This document shows positions 11,788 through 22,870 of a stretch of 64,000 nucleotides of DNA, one piece after another. Position 1 is the first letter of the stretch; each line of letters begins with the position of its first letter. A program made the position numbers and the translations under genes. Under the pieces are notes generated by a model. That model was given only the letters and a program-made list of their open reading frames with translations, was not told where the DNA came from and searched no databases. The DNA is from Adiantum capillus-veneris (taxonomy: Eukaryota; Streptophyta; Polypodiopsida; Polypodiales; Pteridaceae), in assembly GCA_014529385.2 (NCBI GenBank), contig CM043953.1, forward strand, positions 67,080,372 through 67,144,371, given 5' to 3'.

Positions 11788-12087
11788 TTATAAATCGTTG
11801 ATTGTAATTGAATTCAATATTTTTATGTTTTTTTGGTAAGTCGATCTAGACAGCATGACATATAATAGTCCAAGAGAAGAACATTTTTGAACTATTAACA
11901 ATGACTTACCAAAGAGAGTAGATCCTTGGGTTTTATGTCCAATCATTGCATATGCTAGTGTCAGTGGAAAAGATGTTTTATGATACCATTTTTCATTGTA
12001 TGTCTTTTTTTGATATTTAGATCTTCTAATACTTACATTTTGTTGTGTATGATCTACATGTATTATAAATTTTGTATAATAGATGTT
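11788..12087 (-). pseudogene. Helitron Pif1-type helicase, C-terminal part (left of the LINE)
   Basis: Reading left from the LINE insertion, the minus strand encodes the end of a Pif1-family helicase: SFPLTLAYAMIGHKTQGSTL (motif V-like) and later GLLYVMLSRST (motif VI-like), with the stop at 11788. It continues the helicase interrupted at 18427. Rejoining at the target duplication leaves the frames one base out of register, so the gene also carries a small indel near the junction or further upstream. The downstream neighbour is the GIY-YIG gene. Confidence 0.85.
12072..12087. repeat. LINE target-site duplication (left copy)
   Basis: The 16 bases TTGTATAATAGATGTT occur here and again at 18427-18442 without mismatch, bracketing the LINE. 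A long perfect duplication of this size is typical of L1 target-primed reverse transcription. Confidence 0.95.
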
Positions 12088-12229
12088 TTTTTTTTCCCAA
12101 GAAAAAGATTCTTCTATTAGTTAATGAAAATTGCCCATAGGGCTACATCCACCTCTGCAAGAGAGGGCTACAACAAGCATGATGGGGAGACTCTCCCAAT
12201 GAAAAAACAACATATATTCAATGGGGCTA

Positions 12230-15200
12230 GATCAAGAAATGGGAGGAGGGAAGAGACACACAGGTGGACAGTAGTGCCATCTGAGCACCCCCTGGACCAT
12301 GGTGTAGAAAGGCCCAGGGCGCCAGAGTCGAAGGAAAGCCTTGCGGCGCTCCCGCATGCGGTCGGAGTTGCCCTGTAGTCCCTCAAGCTGTCCTCTGAGA
12401 GTATGGATCAGCTCTAGCCAAAAGTCACAAACAGTCTCTGCTGGTGGCACAGGGCGAGCCTCAAAGATGCGGAAACAACGGGCCCGCCAGATGAACCAAA
12501 GAGCTAGGCCACTGATGAGCTCCCAGCACTCCTCTCTCTCACTTCACCACTCCTGTGGAGTAAGGTCTATAGCAGGCTGGAGTGCAGGTCGCCCCCCCTA
12601 TATCACTATCATCCTGCTGGTGGAAGATAGCTCAAACTGTAGTGCCGGGCCCGTGAGGGTGGACCAAGCCGCTGCCCCCCAAGTGTACTGTCCAGCCGCG
12701 GAGAGGGCAGACATCATCCGAAGAACTCGTAGCCACACCTGCTGGGCCCAAGGACAGTCCCAAAGACAGTGTCGCTGACTCTCCACCAACTGGTCACAGG
12801 CTCTACATGCGACCGAGAGACCACTATGCACAAGCTAGCTCCCTACTGCTGTGGCTCTGTGTGCAACCAACCACTGGAACAAAGTGACGCGCCTCGGCTA
12901 TCTGGAGTCCCACAGCCTCTGCCAAAAAGCTGCCAAGAACTCAACTGTGAGACCCTCCTCCTGCCAATGACGTGCTGCAGCGGGGCGGGCCTCTCTCTGC
13001 GCTGCAAGTATATGACATCCAAGTAGAATAGTGTACTGAAATAAAGGGACTCCTGGGCGGTCTGCAGAAGAGAAGGGGTCCCTCCATAGCCACTCATCAG
13101 GGTCCCACTGTACTCGTGCCAGTGGACAACACTTCCAAGCAAATAGCCTACAGTGTCCTGTCTCGAGAGCTGCTGGGTCAGGGTCTATGACGCAAGTCCT
13201 CCCACAGATGCCCACAACTCTTATCCTCTGGAAACATTACTCTGCTACCTGCGGGTCCTCTACTGTAACTCACTGTAATCGTCCCCCACCCTGAAGCTCA
13301 AAGAACAGGGCTGGGACAGTCTCTGAACAAGCCCTGTCTGAGATGAGAACCTCCAGTCGTGTGAAGGCTCCCATCCATCGGGGTGCTACTGGCTCGAGAG
13401 GCGTGAGCCACTCAGATGGAACTGACTCTGAGATGTCCTGATACATGCTCTGAACCCCTCTCATGCCCTGTAGCTGGACACCCTGCACCTCCTCTGACAA
13501 ACCTGTGAACTCTAGCTAGTAACCTAGAGAGCGCGCTGGACCTGCTGCCATGGGACCCCATGACACATGAGGCCTACTCCCAACCAGGTGGCCTCTTTGA
13601 GTGCTAACCATGGAGTTCCAGACAAGAGGCTATTGCAGGCGCTCCTCCGTGCATGTCGGTTGTCTCTGCTCTAGGCCACGCCGTAAGAGCTCCCAAGAGC
13701 GAAGCAAACTCACAGCGAATCGGTCCTCCAGTCTCCAGCTCAAACCAACTCGGCGCAACTCTGTAAAGATCCATCTGGTCGAAGGTTGCCAAGGGCCTCT
13801 TGACTGAGGCACCCTGGCACGAAGCCTCTGCAGTAAGAACTCTTTCCAGGGCTCCTCGCCTGGAAGAAGTCCTCTGACGACGAACTTCCCAAGAAGGGAT
13901 TTGCTCTGCTGTGCTGGATCAATGATCCCAAGCGCTCCCTGAGAACAATGAAGTGTGATTACCGACCAAGCCACCTTGGCTCGGGCAACCTGAGTGTCGC
14001 GACTTGACCAAAGGAAGTTCCTGATCAGCCTCTCTACCTGGCTGATACAAGAACTCGAGAAGATCCAGCAAGAAGTGATGTACCACATAGTTGCCAACAA
14101 CACCTGGTTGGCAACTACTACTCTACCAGCCAGCGAAAGTCGTGCTGAGCTCCAGTGGAACAGCTTTCTCTTGACGGACAGAAGAAGAGGAGCAATCTAC
14201 TGCTCGGGGGACAAATCCAAACCAACCTGACAACCCAAGTATCGAACTGCAGTCCCTGGGGAATCCACCTGAAACCCTCTCCTGGCATCCACTCTGGCCC
14301 AGGAGCACTGCCAACCGAGAAAGCCACTGTCTTTCTCCAGTTGATCAATGCACCCGATGCACAGCAGAAGGTCTCAAGAGCCTGCCCACACCTGTGTAAA
14401 TTGTCCTCCTGGCCCTCTAAGTACAAGGCCGATTCGTCGGCAAACTCAGCGTCCAGAAGCTCATCTCCCCGTATCGGGAGTGCTAAGCCCCTCAAACCAA
14501 CCTGCTGTGACACCAAAGATCTGCTCATTGCCTTCGCATAGAACAGAAAGAGAAAGGGGGCAAGAGGACAACCCTATCTGACCGATCGTGTGAGCATGAA
14601 GCGCTCTCCTCTACCTCGTGCCAAAAGCACCTGACTGTGAGCATGTCTATACAAAGCCGACACCCCTCTGATCCAAGCATCTGAAAAGCCCATCTTGCGA
14701 AGCGTGCCCTCTAGAAAGTCCCAGTCAACTCTGTCGTATGCCTTCTCAAAATCGAGAAGAAGAATCACAAGGTCCTCCCCACGGAGACGTGCCAGGGCAG
14801 AAGCCCACCTGAAAGTGAAGATGTTGTCAAGGATACTGCGTTCCTTGACAAAACCTGTCTGAGTCCCATGTATAAGGCTCTCCAAAAGTGGCTGAATCCT
14901 CAAACTCAGAGCCTTGGCAAGAATTTTGTAGGATGAGTTGAGGATGGTGATGGGGCGCCACTGTCAAATCTCATCCAAATCGGGTCTCCTCAGCTGAGTG
15001 ACCTTGGCATGCGAGTGCCCAGGTCCTACTGTCTCAAAAAAGGCACCTGTCACTGTGTCACCTACCTGAGTCCACTGAGATGCCTATCGGTGAAAGGCAA
15101 ACTCATGGTGCCTCTCCTATGTGCAAACAAGCTCCTGTCGAGCCTGCTGTAACTGCTCCTCCAACCATGGACTGTCTGGATGCTGCTCCTGCATCCGCTG

Positions 15201-16199
15201 TAGTGAAGAAATGCCCCGTCTGAGACGCTGCTCCTCCTCTCTCGCTGCGGCCCGCCGAGCCAAAGACTCCTGGAGAAAAAAGTGGCTAAGCTGAGCTAGG
15301 CCTAAGGCCACTCTGTCTGCTGGTAGAGCCTGGCTGTCCATGCCCTCTGTCCAAAGAGCCTCTACCCTCTCTCTGGGTGCTGTGTCCAACAAGACCCGCT
15401 CTGGGATGCAAAGCATCGTGCTCCCACTCCTCTGCCTGTCTGCCACTGTGAGGATCACTGGTGCATGGTCCAGGAAGGATGTCCTTGCAAGGATGCCCAC
15501 TGATCCCCCCAAGTCACTGAAGTGGTCACTAGTGTAGAAGCGATCTATCCGCGATAGATTCACTCCTCCCACTCTGCGGTCTAATCTAGAGAAGGCAAGA
15601 CTCTCTGGAGGCCTCACAAAGCCAGAATGCTGCCATGTATCCGAGACCCTCAAGGTCATACACAACCTCTCCCAAGCTGCTAACTCGACTCCATGCACAG
15701 TAGCATGGCTGCCTCCAATCCTGTCAGAAGGGTCCTCCAACATGTTGAAGTCCCCTCCTACACACCAATGGTCAACTTGTGGCAAAGACTCAACAATCTG
15801 TGACCAAGACTCTGCACGAGCACTCACCACATTGGGCGCATAGATGTTCAGGAAGCCCACAAGGCCACCCTGAACCTGCAAAGTAATCCATTGATCCCTG
15901 CCTGGCACAATAATCCCTCTGCCCACAATGGCCTACTGCAATGAGTCCTCAATAGTCATACATACCCCACCCTGGATGCCTCCAAGTCCAAAATCAGATA
16001 ACCAAAAGGAATCATAACGTCCACGCAAAATCTGACCACAGCGCCGGATGCGGCTCTCAGACAAATGGTGCTCCTGGAGCATAAGGAGATCAATCTCTCC
16101 TCCCACAAGGCAAGGCTGAAGCTCCTGCCGCAATCGGCCCCGCTGTCGCTGAAACTGGGGCCCACCTAATCCCTGCACGTTTCATGAGACGATCCTCAT
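12230..16199 (-). pseudogene. LINE ORF2: AP-type endonuclease, reverse transcriptase, zinc-binding C-terminus
   Basis: The start ATG at 16199 gives MRIVS followed by TGA where plant L1 proteins have Trp (SWNxxGLG), so codon 6 is nonsense. The endonuclease follows: a Leu-Gln-Glu-His motif, GGDFNMLEDPSDRIGG, SRIDRFYTSDHF and SFLDHAPVILT (the Asp-His pair), down to about 15400. The RT region (14903-14118) has TGFVKERSILDNIF, LDFEKAYDRVDW and RQGCPLAPFLF. The catalytic box reads AEFADESALYL, so the usual FADD is FADE. The C-terminal zinc region (about 12830-12600) has CRACDQLVESQRHCLWDCPWA. Several frameshifts and stops separate the segments. It would nick target DNA and copy the element's RNA; here it is inactive. 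Confidence 0.9.
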
Positions 16200-16810
16200 G
16201 GGGAGCGAGAGAGAATAGATGCTGCAGCAGCAGCAAGACGGTATTTCTTCGAGGCAGGCTTGGATGGGGAGTAATCCGCATCCAAGCGTCCTCTAGATAG
16301 GCAAGCCTGTAGTGAGTGCCTGGCCCAAGCCCAAGCAGAGCGAGCCGAGCGTAAAGCAACCTCCTCTATCCAGAAGTCCTCATGTATGTATACATAGCAA
16401 GGCAAACACTGTGTAACAGCAAAAAAGTACACCACAATGTGCCTACATCCTGCTGAGTCTGGGGGTGTCACCGCAAACTTGGCCAGTGGCCACAAAGTCT
16501 GCAGCAAATCTGTAACTCCAAGGGACCACTCTGTCTCGGTCCTACCGCAGAGAGGAAAGGAGAAACCAACTGCTGAGTCCAAGGCCTCTGTCCCCCTAGC
16601 GGCGAGGAACAGAGTGTGGACCCTGAAGCAGGCTACCTCGTGGTTTGCTGCGGAATCGCCGAGAAAGCGAGTGAATCCATAATCGAAGAAGTCCCAGCGA
16701 TGTCGGAGGTCAATGCTTGTCAGACCACGAGGGATAGCTGCAACGGAAGATGTCTGAATTTGCAAAGGGGGCCGCAATAAGGGCTGACCCTCTCTTGCTA
16801 GGCGACTCAT
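16196..16810 (-). CDS. 204-codon open frame between LINE ORF1 and ORF2, probably the ORF1 C-terminus
   Basis: An uninterrupted 204-codon frame that I cannot match to a domain. Its stop overlaps the ORF2 start as ATGA (16199-16196), the arrangement expected for termination-reinitiation or close coupling of ORF1 and ORF2. Upstream of its first Met the same frame is Pro/Ser-rich and resembles the linker that follows the ORF1 zinc knuckle, but in a different frame. I therefore think it is the C-terminal part of ORF1, separated by indels in C-rich homopolymers. An independent accessory ORF cannot be excluded. It has one of the longest intact frames in the element. Confidence 0.55.
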   Translation of the reverse strand: MSRLAREGQPLLRPPLQIQTSSVAAIPRGLTSIDLRHRWDFFDYGFTRFLGDSAANHEVACFRVHTLFLAARGTEALDSAVGFSFPLCGRTETEWSLGVTDLLQTLWPLAKFAVTPPDSAGCRHIVVYFFAVTQCLPCYVYIHEDFWIEEVALRSARSAWAWARHSLQACLSRGRLDADYSPSKPASKKYRLAAAAASILSRSP

Positions 16811-17319
16811 GGCAAAAGCGCTGCCAAGAGATCTCCTAGCTGCCGGTGAGGGACCAGTCTCCTAAGTCGACTGTGGTACTGAAGGAGGAGGAGGGGGAGA
16901 AGGAGCTGGGGGGGCGCAGGAGAAGAGAAACGGGGCAGGACAACAGAGACAGGGGGGCGAGGTGGGGAGTGGGCGGGAGCAAAGGGCGGGGGAGGGGATG
17001 AGGAGGAAGAGGGGAAATCTGAAGGTGGAGGGGCTGGCGAGGGTGAAACGAAAGAGAAGGCTGGCGTATGAGGCTCCTCCTACTCAAGAGGACCAAAGCG
17101 GTTCCCCGTGGGAACCCACTGCTGCTGAGTAGGCACGTGAGGGCCACTCTGAGTGTCAGGCTGTCGCTGTGGCCCCTGGCGTCGACGGCCACGGGCCTGC
17201 TACCACCCCTCCTCCACTGGAGCCCCAGGCTCGGAGGGTGGCTCAGAATCTGTGCGCTGTGTCGCTGGCTGAGGCTGCGGCCTAGCCTTGGCAGACTGGG
17301 GCTGAGGCTGAGGTGCAGG

Positions 17320-18036
17320 TCATGGTCTCCTTCGTGGAAAGGCCTTCGTTAGGTGGCCCATCTGTTTGCAAATGAAGCACTGGTTCGGGAGACCCGAGTA
17401 CTCCACACTCTGCCTAAACCAACCCCCACTCACCCGAGGCAAAAGGATGATCTTCGGGAGCGTGTGGGTATCTCTGACCAAAACTCGAACTGAAGGGATG
17501 CCGGCCGCCTTGGCAGCTACTAATGCTTCCGTACAAGGTGTCTCCAAAACAGTCCCGATGGCGGAGCCAATCCTGGAGAGAAGTGGAAGGTACTCCCTCC
17601 GTAAACCCGGAAAGCAGACTGAGATGGGGATGTATGCCTCCTCTACGAGCACATCTGATGTCGGGTCAAAACCGTGTCGCGACTGTCGAAAGTGGGCGCG
17701 TGATGCTCGGATAGCCAGTGGACTCATAGCTATGACCTTGGAGGCCATCTCGGAAGTCTCGAACTCGATCTGGTAGTACCCCCGTCCGAGGATCTGGACA
17801 TCCAAAATCTTGCCCACCTCTGCGAGAAGGCAGGCCTGGAGAAGGTCACGCAGTTCTCCTCTACTGGGTCGGGTGCCGAGAATCTTGCAAATGATCGAGG
17901 TCGCCTGCAAACACTCTACCTCATCGGTTAGGCTCGCTTGCTCTGTCCGTGAGAGAGCATGTCGAATGGTGGGCTCAGTGGTGTCGGGAGAGGGGGCTTC
18001 GGAGGAGTCCCTCTGAGGTGGAGCATGAGCCTCCAT
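17320..18036 (-). pseudogene. LINE ORF1 (DUF4283-like RNA-binding protein with CCHC knuckle)
   Basis: A 238-codon frame starting MEAHAPPQ. It contains a DUF4283-like fold region (about residues 40-200, with GRGYYQIEFETSEMASKVI) and then a zinc knuckle, CFICKQMGHLTKAFP. There the last knuckle Cys of the C-x2-C-x4-H-x4-C pattern is Phe. The frame stops at TGA (17320) straight after the knuckle, but Gln/Pro-rich sequence continues in frame beyond it, with two later TAG codons, so the original ORF1 was longer. ORF1 proteins bind element RNA and act as chaperones. Confidence 0.85.
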
Positions 18037-18158
18037 TAGTGTCTGCTACTCTGAAGGAGAAGGGCGGACGAGAAGGCCAACTCTTGAGAGATCGGCAAGG
18101 AGAAACCAACTGAGAATCCACTGCCAGGCAATTCAAACGAGGCCTTCGGAGGAGGGGC

Positions 18159-18181
18159 GGGGGGGGGGGGGGGGGGGGGGG
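18159..18181 (+). repeat. Poly-G run of 23 bases
   Basis: An uninterrupted G tract (C on the LINE sense strand) near the 5' end of the LINE, upstream of ORF1. It is a likely polymerase-slippage or sequencing trouble spot and may form G-quadruplexes, so the length is uncertain. Confidence 0.9.
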
Positions 18182-18426
18182 CGAAGGGCTTGGGGATAAG
18201 GGGCTGGAGCGGCGAGGCAGTGGGCAGCGAACAACAGGGGGGGCAGTGGGCGGGGCTGCACTCTGGCTGGGCTGCGCGCAGGCTGGGTGTAAGCTCAGCA
18301 CTGCGCGTGGACAGACAGCGCACAGGCAGGGGCAGCGGGAGGGCGAGGGCGAAGAGGGGACTATGGCGCGGGGAAGCAGGAGCATGCTGGGGGGGGGAGG
18401 GGAACGCGCAGGAGCAGTAGCGAGCA

Positions 18427-18442
18427 TTGTATAATAGATGTT
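18427..18442. repeat. LINE target-site duplication (right copy)
   Basis: Identical to 12072-12087 (TTGTATAATAGATGTT). It marks the 5' end of the LINE insertion within the helicase coding sequence. Confidence 0.95.
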
Positions 18443-21400
18443 ATATTGTTAAATTTAATATCTACCACTGTCCCAAAAGTTCCATTAGCTATACCTATTT
18501 CTAGATCTATGTTTTGTGTAAACATTACCAATGCCCCTATTGCTACTTTGGATAGGGTATGAAATTTTGTATCATTTATCCAATGTTGTAGTTTTGATAT
18601 ATGATGTGTTGTTGTAGCAATATCTATATTGAATGTATTGGAATGTTTCAATATTTTTAATAAGGTGATGTCATTATAGCATATGACATTTTTATTATGT
18701 TTACATAATATAGTGTCTTTATCTATATATTGTTCTAAATCTTTCTCCTGTATAAATGTATGTTTTAAGTATTTATTTAATTTTGATTAAAATGGTTTAC
18801 TTTGTCTGATTATATTTAAGAATTCAATGAAGTTTGGATCTGAACAATGATGTATTGAGGTATATAATGTGTGGTGTATAGCTAATTTCCAAAATGTAGA
18901 ATTTGTTATTACACATTTTTGGCATATCAAGTCTTTATTTTACAATTGCATATTGCAAGCAATTGTGCTATATCTCCAAATAGAAATAGTTTTTTAGTGT
19001 TAAATATTTCTAGCTTTGATAAATTACAAGCTTCTGAAATTTGGAGTATAATTATATGTAATATTTATGATGTCATCATTGAGAATTCATCAGCTATACT
19101 TACATCAAAAGATCTTATTTTAATTGAACGAATATCATTTGGTTCTAAATTAGAATAAAATAATTAATTTTTATTAAGTAAACAAAAAAATAATGTGAAG
19201 TATGTGCTAATTGACTAAGTCTTGTAGCTGCTACTCATGTGGGTGCTGTAAGGAGGACTCCTATGTTTTTGGTTATACATTTAAATATGATATATTGAAC
19301 TAGAAACGTTTTCCCATATCCAGGTGTTCCAATTATTATATGTAACCCACCTGATTTTTTGAAAATTTTATTGTATATTAGTTCTTGCTCTTTAATCAAA
19401 GTTGTATTTTCTATGTGTTTAAGCTCTCGTAGATGTATTATTGGATCATATTGATTCCCTCCTATAGTTTTAATATTGGTCTGTTTTTCTATAAAATCAT
19501 TTGATGTTAAATGTTCTTCTAAATTATGTATGGGATGCATTTGAAGTATTTGACTTGTAATTTGTTGTCTAGATTCATCAAGTTAGTAGATGTAATTGGG
19601 AATAATTTCCAACTACGTTCTCTATGTCTTCTTCATTGTTTATTATTTATCGTATTTGACATTCTAAAAAGTAATATTTTTCTATGTTGTTAATTGAGAT
19701 CAATTCTTTTTCATTACAAAAATGTATATGTTTTAATAGATAGTAAAAAGGAAACCTTCCATTTGATGGACAAGGTGAAAATCGATAAATCTTACTAGTG
19801 TTTATACTCTTCTATTTCATTTCCACATAATTCATGCATTTTACATATCTTTTTTATTGTATGCTTGAGTATTTTGTTAATTCTATAGTGACGAAAGTAT
19901 GAATAAAATTTTAAACTCTCCAATTCTAATGGTCTTGCTGTATATAGATCAATTGGATGTAGTATAGAGGTTAAAATATTTTGTATATATTTTTGTCTTT
20001 TTTAGGAGGTGAACAATCTATATAAGCTACCTTTTTTGATTCTTTTATGATTGGTATTTCTAAACACACTATGGCTCCTTCGATTGCTGATATTGGTTTT
20101 CTTAATACATAAGAAATATTAGTTTGAGTTTTGTATCATGAATATTATTTAGTCCTGATGTTTTTGTTGTTTCTAAATCGATATCTATTTTTCCTATAGG
20201 TTCTAATTTCAATGCATATTTTAGTAAGTAATATGATAATCCTGTATTGGTTACTTTTTGAATATTCATATGGGCTTGTCATAACAATAATACTCCTGCA
20301 TGATAAGGGACCACATTTTTGTGTTCTAATGTTTGTCTATAATAAAGCCATTGTTGATTTTGTTCATGAATAATTGTCTTAGTATTACTTTGAATATCGT
20401 AAATCCATATTTACATTTAATTTTTTTATTTTGTAATTCTATTTTACAATATTCTCTACAATTGTGTATTTGTTTTTTGATAACTAAGTTATGCAATTTA
20501 TATTCAATTGATGTGGGATCAAATTTATTTATTGTATGTAAATAAGGTATATAGCTATCTATCTCTGAAGATATTCGATGGATATCGTTTGAATCTACCC
20601 ATAGCATTATATGTGAATGTGGTGAACCTCTATTTTTTATCTCATATCTCATATGAACCTCTAGTGGTTGATGGTACCTAATAATCTATTAGGAATAAAT
20701 ATGTATTTGTTAAAAAATGTATGTAATCGTTTGTGAAAAATCATCATGCACTCGGTTGGACAATCTATCTAACTGAGTTTTAAGCCTATCTTTTGGATAA
20801 TTTTTTCTGAATCTTCTATTTCTACCCATCTACTAGAGGATACTTCGTCACAAGTTAGGGTTAAGAAGAATTTAGGTAAACCAAATGACTCTACCATGCA
20901 TAATAAATCTTTTAAATTCTTATGATACCATGACGGAGAGCTTGGAAATGAATAAGAGATATCGTGTTTTATGATATAACATATGGTATCTAGATCAGAT
21001 GCATGTGGATTTTTAAGTTCAAATTTATCTATATCTGATTGCAGCATTGTTAAATTTGTTGAATTTTCTGTTATCAAAGCTTGACATAGTTGGTACATCA
21101 TCAATAAGTATGGCTTGTATAAAGTGAATATTGAGAAGAATGAGGCTATTCTCGTTTTTAGATATGTATGAAATTTTAAAGCTCCATCATGAGCTCCATA
21201 TCCTAATGGAAATAGAAATGGAAATACGGCTTTCTCTATTTTAATATCTTCTAAATTAGATACTGCATCTAAAATTGCATATAAATTAATTATTTTTTTG
21301 TTATTTAATCTTTCATACATAACCCCACCATGAGATAACTTAACTATTTTATATTGTGATTTTAGTTGTGTGTTGTCTACTTGATCTAAGATACCTAAAT

Positions 21401-22202
21401 AATTTATATTGTGTGCTACTATCATTAAGTCATAAGGAGAAGATGATGCATGTTTGTTTAGTAAAGTAGTAATTGCATTAGAGGGAATTATGGGAATTGC
21501 TCAAGTTTTTTGTGGTTGTTCATATATAGTATAGAAATTTACTACTAATGGATTATCTTTTACTAAAAAGAGCAATATTGTGTTTATGTCATGTAAGTTT
21601 TTTGTTAGAATATTTAATAAATCATTACTATTTTGATATGAAAATAGAGGATTATCTAATAATAATCTTTGTTCTATATTATCTATGGCTATAGATGTTA
21701 TCTTTTTAGTGATATTTAAAGAGATATCTAAAGTAGATAGCATTTATACTTCATGTACATTCATTGTTAGTATTTTTTTTTATAAGTCGGGTGATAAGCT
21801 ACCCAACATTTTCCTAATGTTGTTTTGAAAACATTTGGAGCAGCTATAAATTTCTATATTGTCTTGTTTGCTATTTCTAAATGATTTTAGATGTGGATTA
21901 GATATTTCATATCCTCCTAAATAGGTATTTTTTTTTCCTATATATTTTAAGTTTTGGTTTCCACAATTGGAACAATATTTATATGCTTTGATCGAATTAG
22001 AAAAAATATTTACCCATGAATCAAAATTTAAATTAAAAATATCAAAAGTTGGAAGTAAGTTTTTTTTCTACGTAAATGTCTTATAATCTTGGTATGCTTT
22101 GCTTTTAGTTTTAGTTTGGATGATTTGTTTGAAGATAATAGTTTATTTTTTTTCATCTTCAATTACATATTGTTTATTATTATTTTGTATATTTGGTGAC
22201 AT
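18443..22202 (-). pseudogene. Helitron RepHel: zinc-binding N-terminus, HUH Rep and Pif1 helicase (right of the LINE)
   Basis: The start ATG at 22202 gives MSPNIQNNN. A Cys-rich segment follows (YCSNCGNQ, later YSCSKCF). The Helitron N-terminal domain includes FPFLFPLGYGAHDGALKF and LPKFFLTLTCDEVSSSRW (about 21240-20830). The Rep nuclease has the HUH motif RGSPHSHIMLW (about 20620) and the tyrosine region SYYLLKYALKLEP (about 20230). The Pif1 helicase has Walker A GTPGYGKT (19320), Walker B IADEFSMM (about 19090), FLFGDIAQLL, and VGA-like AIGALVMFTQN near 18530. Several stops and frameshifts break it, including a TGA where the Rep normally has Trp before the second motif. The protein would nick and unwind the element for rolling-circle transposition. 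Confidence 0.88.
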
Positions 22203-22334
22203 TAAGATTTCATTATATTTATATTGATATGTATATTATTTGTATTGAGCTTAGACTAATATTCTAATTTGGAAAGAAAATATTTTTGATCTTATTGTGG
22301 CTATCAAAATATTAATATTAAAATATACTTGTTA

Positions 22335-22362
22335 CACTATAACATATGCGCGGTATTATCGC
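22335..22362 (+). repeat. CACTA left terminal inverted repeat
   Basis: The terminus reads CACTATAACATATGCGCGG and continues into GTATTATCGC. CACTA at the very end is diagnostic of the superfamily. The exact TIR length cannot be set because the opposite end is not visible. Confidence 0.8.
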
Positions 22363-22556
22363 TCACATTACCGCAAAAAAACAAACAAACAAACTTGAAA
22401 TATAAAAATTTCCATACGGTAATGGTCTAGCGGTAACTGATGCGGTAATGGATGCAGAAATATTTCTGCAAATATTACCGCGTGATTTGCTGCAACAGTA
22501 CCCTCACATATTACCGCGTCAGGCTTATCGCGAGCATTACCGCGAAGAGATTTATT
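22345..22556 (+). repeat. CACTA subterminal repeats (TACCGCG / CGCGGTA)
   Basis: At least seven copies of a motif around ATTACCGCG occur in both orientations (for example CATTACCGC, GCGGTAATGG, ATTACCGCGTG, ATTACCGCGTC, ATTACCGCGAA). Subterminal arrays of a short motif bind the TNPA-type protein in CACTA elements. The same motif recurs at 26284-26351. Confidence 0.8.
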
Positions 22557-22870
22557 ATAAAAAAACAGATGATCGTTTGGATTGTCCTTTCAGGACCATC
22601 CAAAAGGTCATCTATTTTTTTATTTATTTTAGTTATTTTACAAAATTATTATTAATTACAACAAAATATCACAATTGGACAATACATTGAGCCAAAAAAA
22701 GATTGATAATTTCATTTACATAAGTGGAATTACAATTGGGGGAGGTATTGAGCCAGAAAATGATAGGTATTGCATATACATAAAGGGCAAAAAAAGCCCG
22801 TGTGTACAAAATAGAGTATGGTCATGTGGGATAGGGCAAACGGGGCCTGCATATACAAAATATAGGATGC
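22557..22870. other. 3' flank of the TNPA-like gene; no other gene seen
   Basis: This AT-rich stretch lies between the subterminal repeats and the TNPA-like stop codon. It contains an imperfect hairpin at about 22568-22612 (GATGATCG-TTTGGAT paired with ATCCAAA-GGTCATC). An open frame on the plus strand (22675-22926) overlaps the last exon of the minus-strand gene and is its shadow. Confidence 0.5.

Larger units (their letters stand above)
12088..18426 (-). mobile_element. L1-type non-LTR retrotransposon (LINE), nearly full length
   Basis: A 6.34-kb minus-strand element ending in a short A-tail (8 T on the plus strand at 12088-12095) and flanked by a perfect 16-bp duplication. It is strikingly GC-rich compared with the AT-rich Helitron around it. 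The order is a GC-rich 5' region, ORF1 (gag-like, CCHC), a 204-codon frame, then ORF2 (endonuclease, RT, C-terminal zinc region). All parts carry stops or frameshifts, but the perfect duplication suggests insertion well after the Helitron. It is inserted in the helicase coding region. Confidence 0.93.
9716..22334 (-). mobile_element. Helitron (RepHel) with an added GIY-YIG gene; host to a LINE
   Basis: On the minus strand this element carries, in order, a Rep/Pif1-type helicase gene (22202 to 11788) and a spliced GIY-YIG gene (11762 to 9974), then a 3' terminus with a hairpin and CTAG at 9716. Without the nested LINE (12088-18426) and one target duplication it would be about 6.3 kb. The 5' terminus (expected to start TC after an A) could not be identified. 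The CACTA element begins at 22335, so the true 5' end may have been displaced or lie just before it. Helitrons transpose by rolling circle, using an HUH nuclease and a helicase. Confidence 0.85.

Noticed and set aside
12341-12778. 145-codon plus-strand ORF in the LINE
   Set aside because: It is antisense to ORF2; the GC-rich sequence has few stop codons in any frame.
22203-22334. Helitron 5' terminus
   Set aside because: Several TC starts after A exist on the minus strand but none has supporting context; a comparison with other copies is needed.
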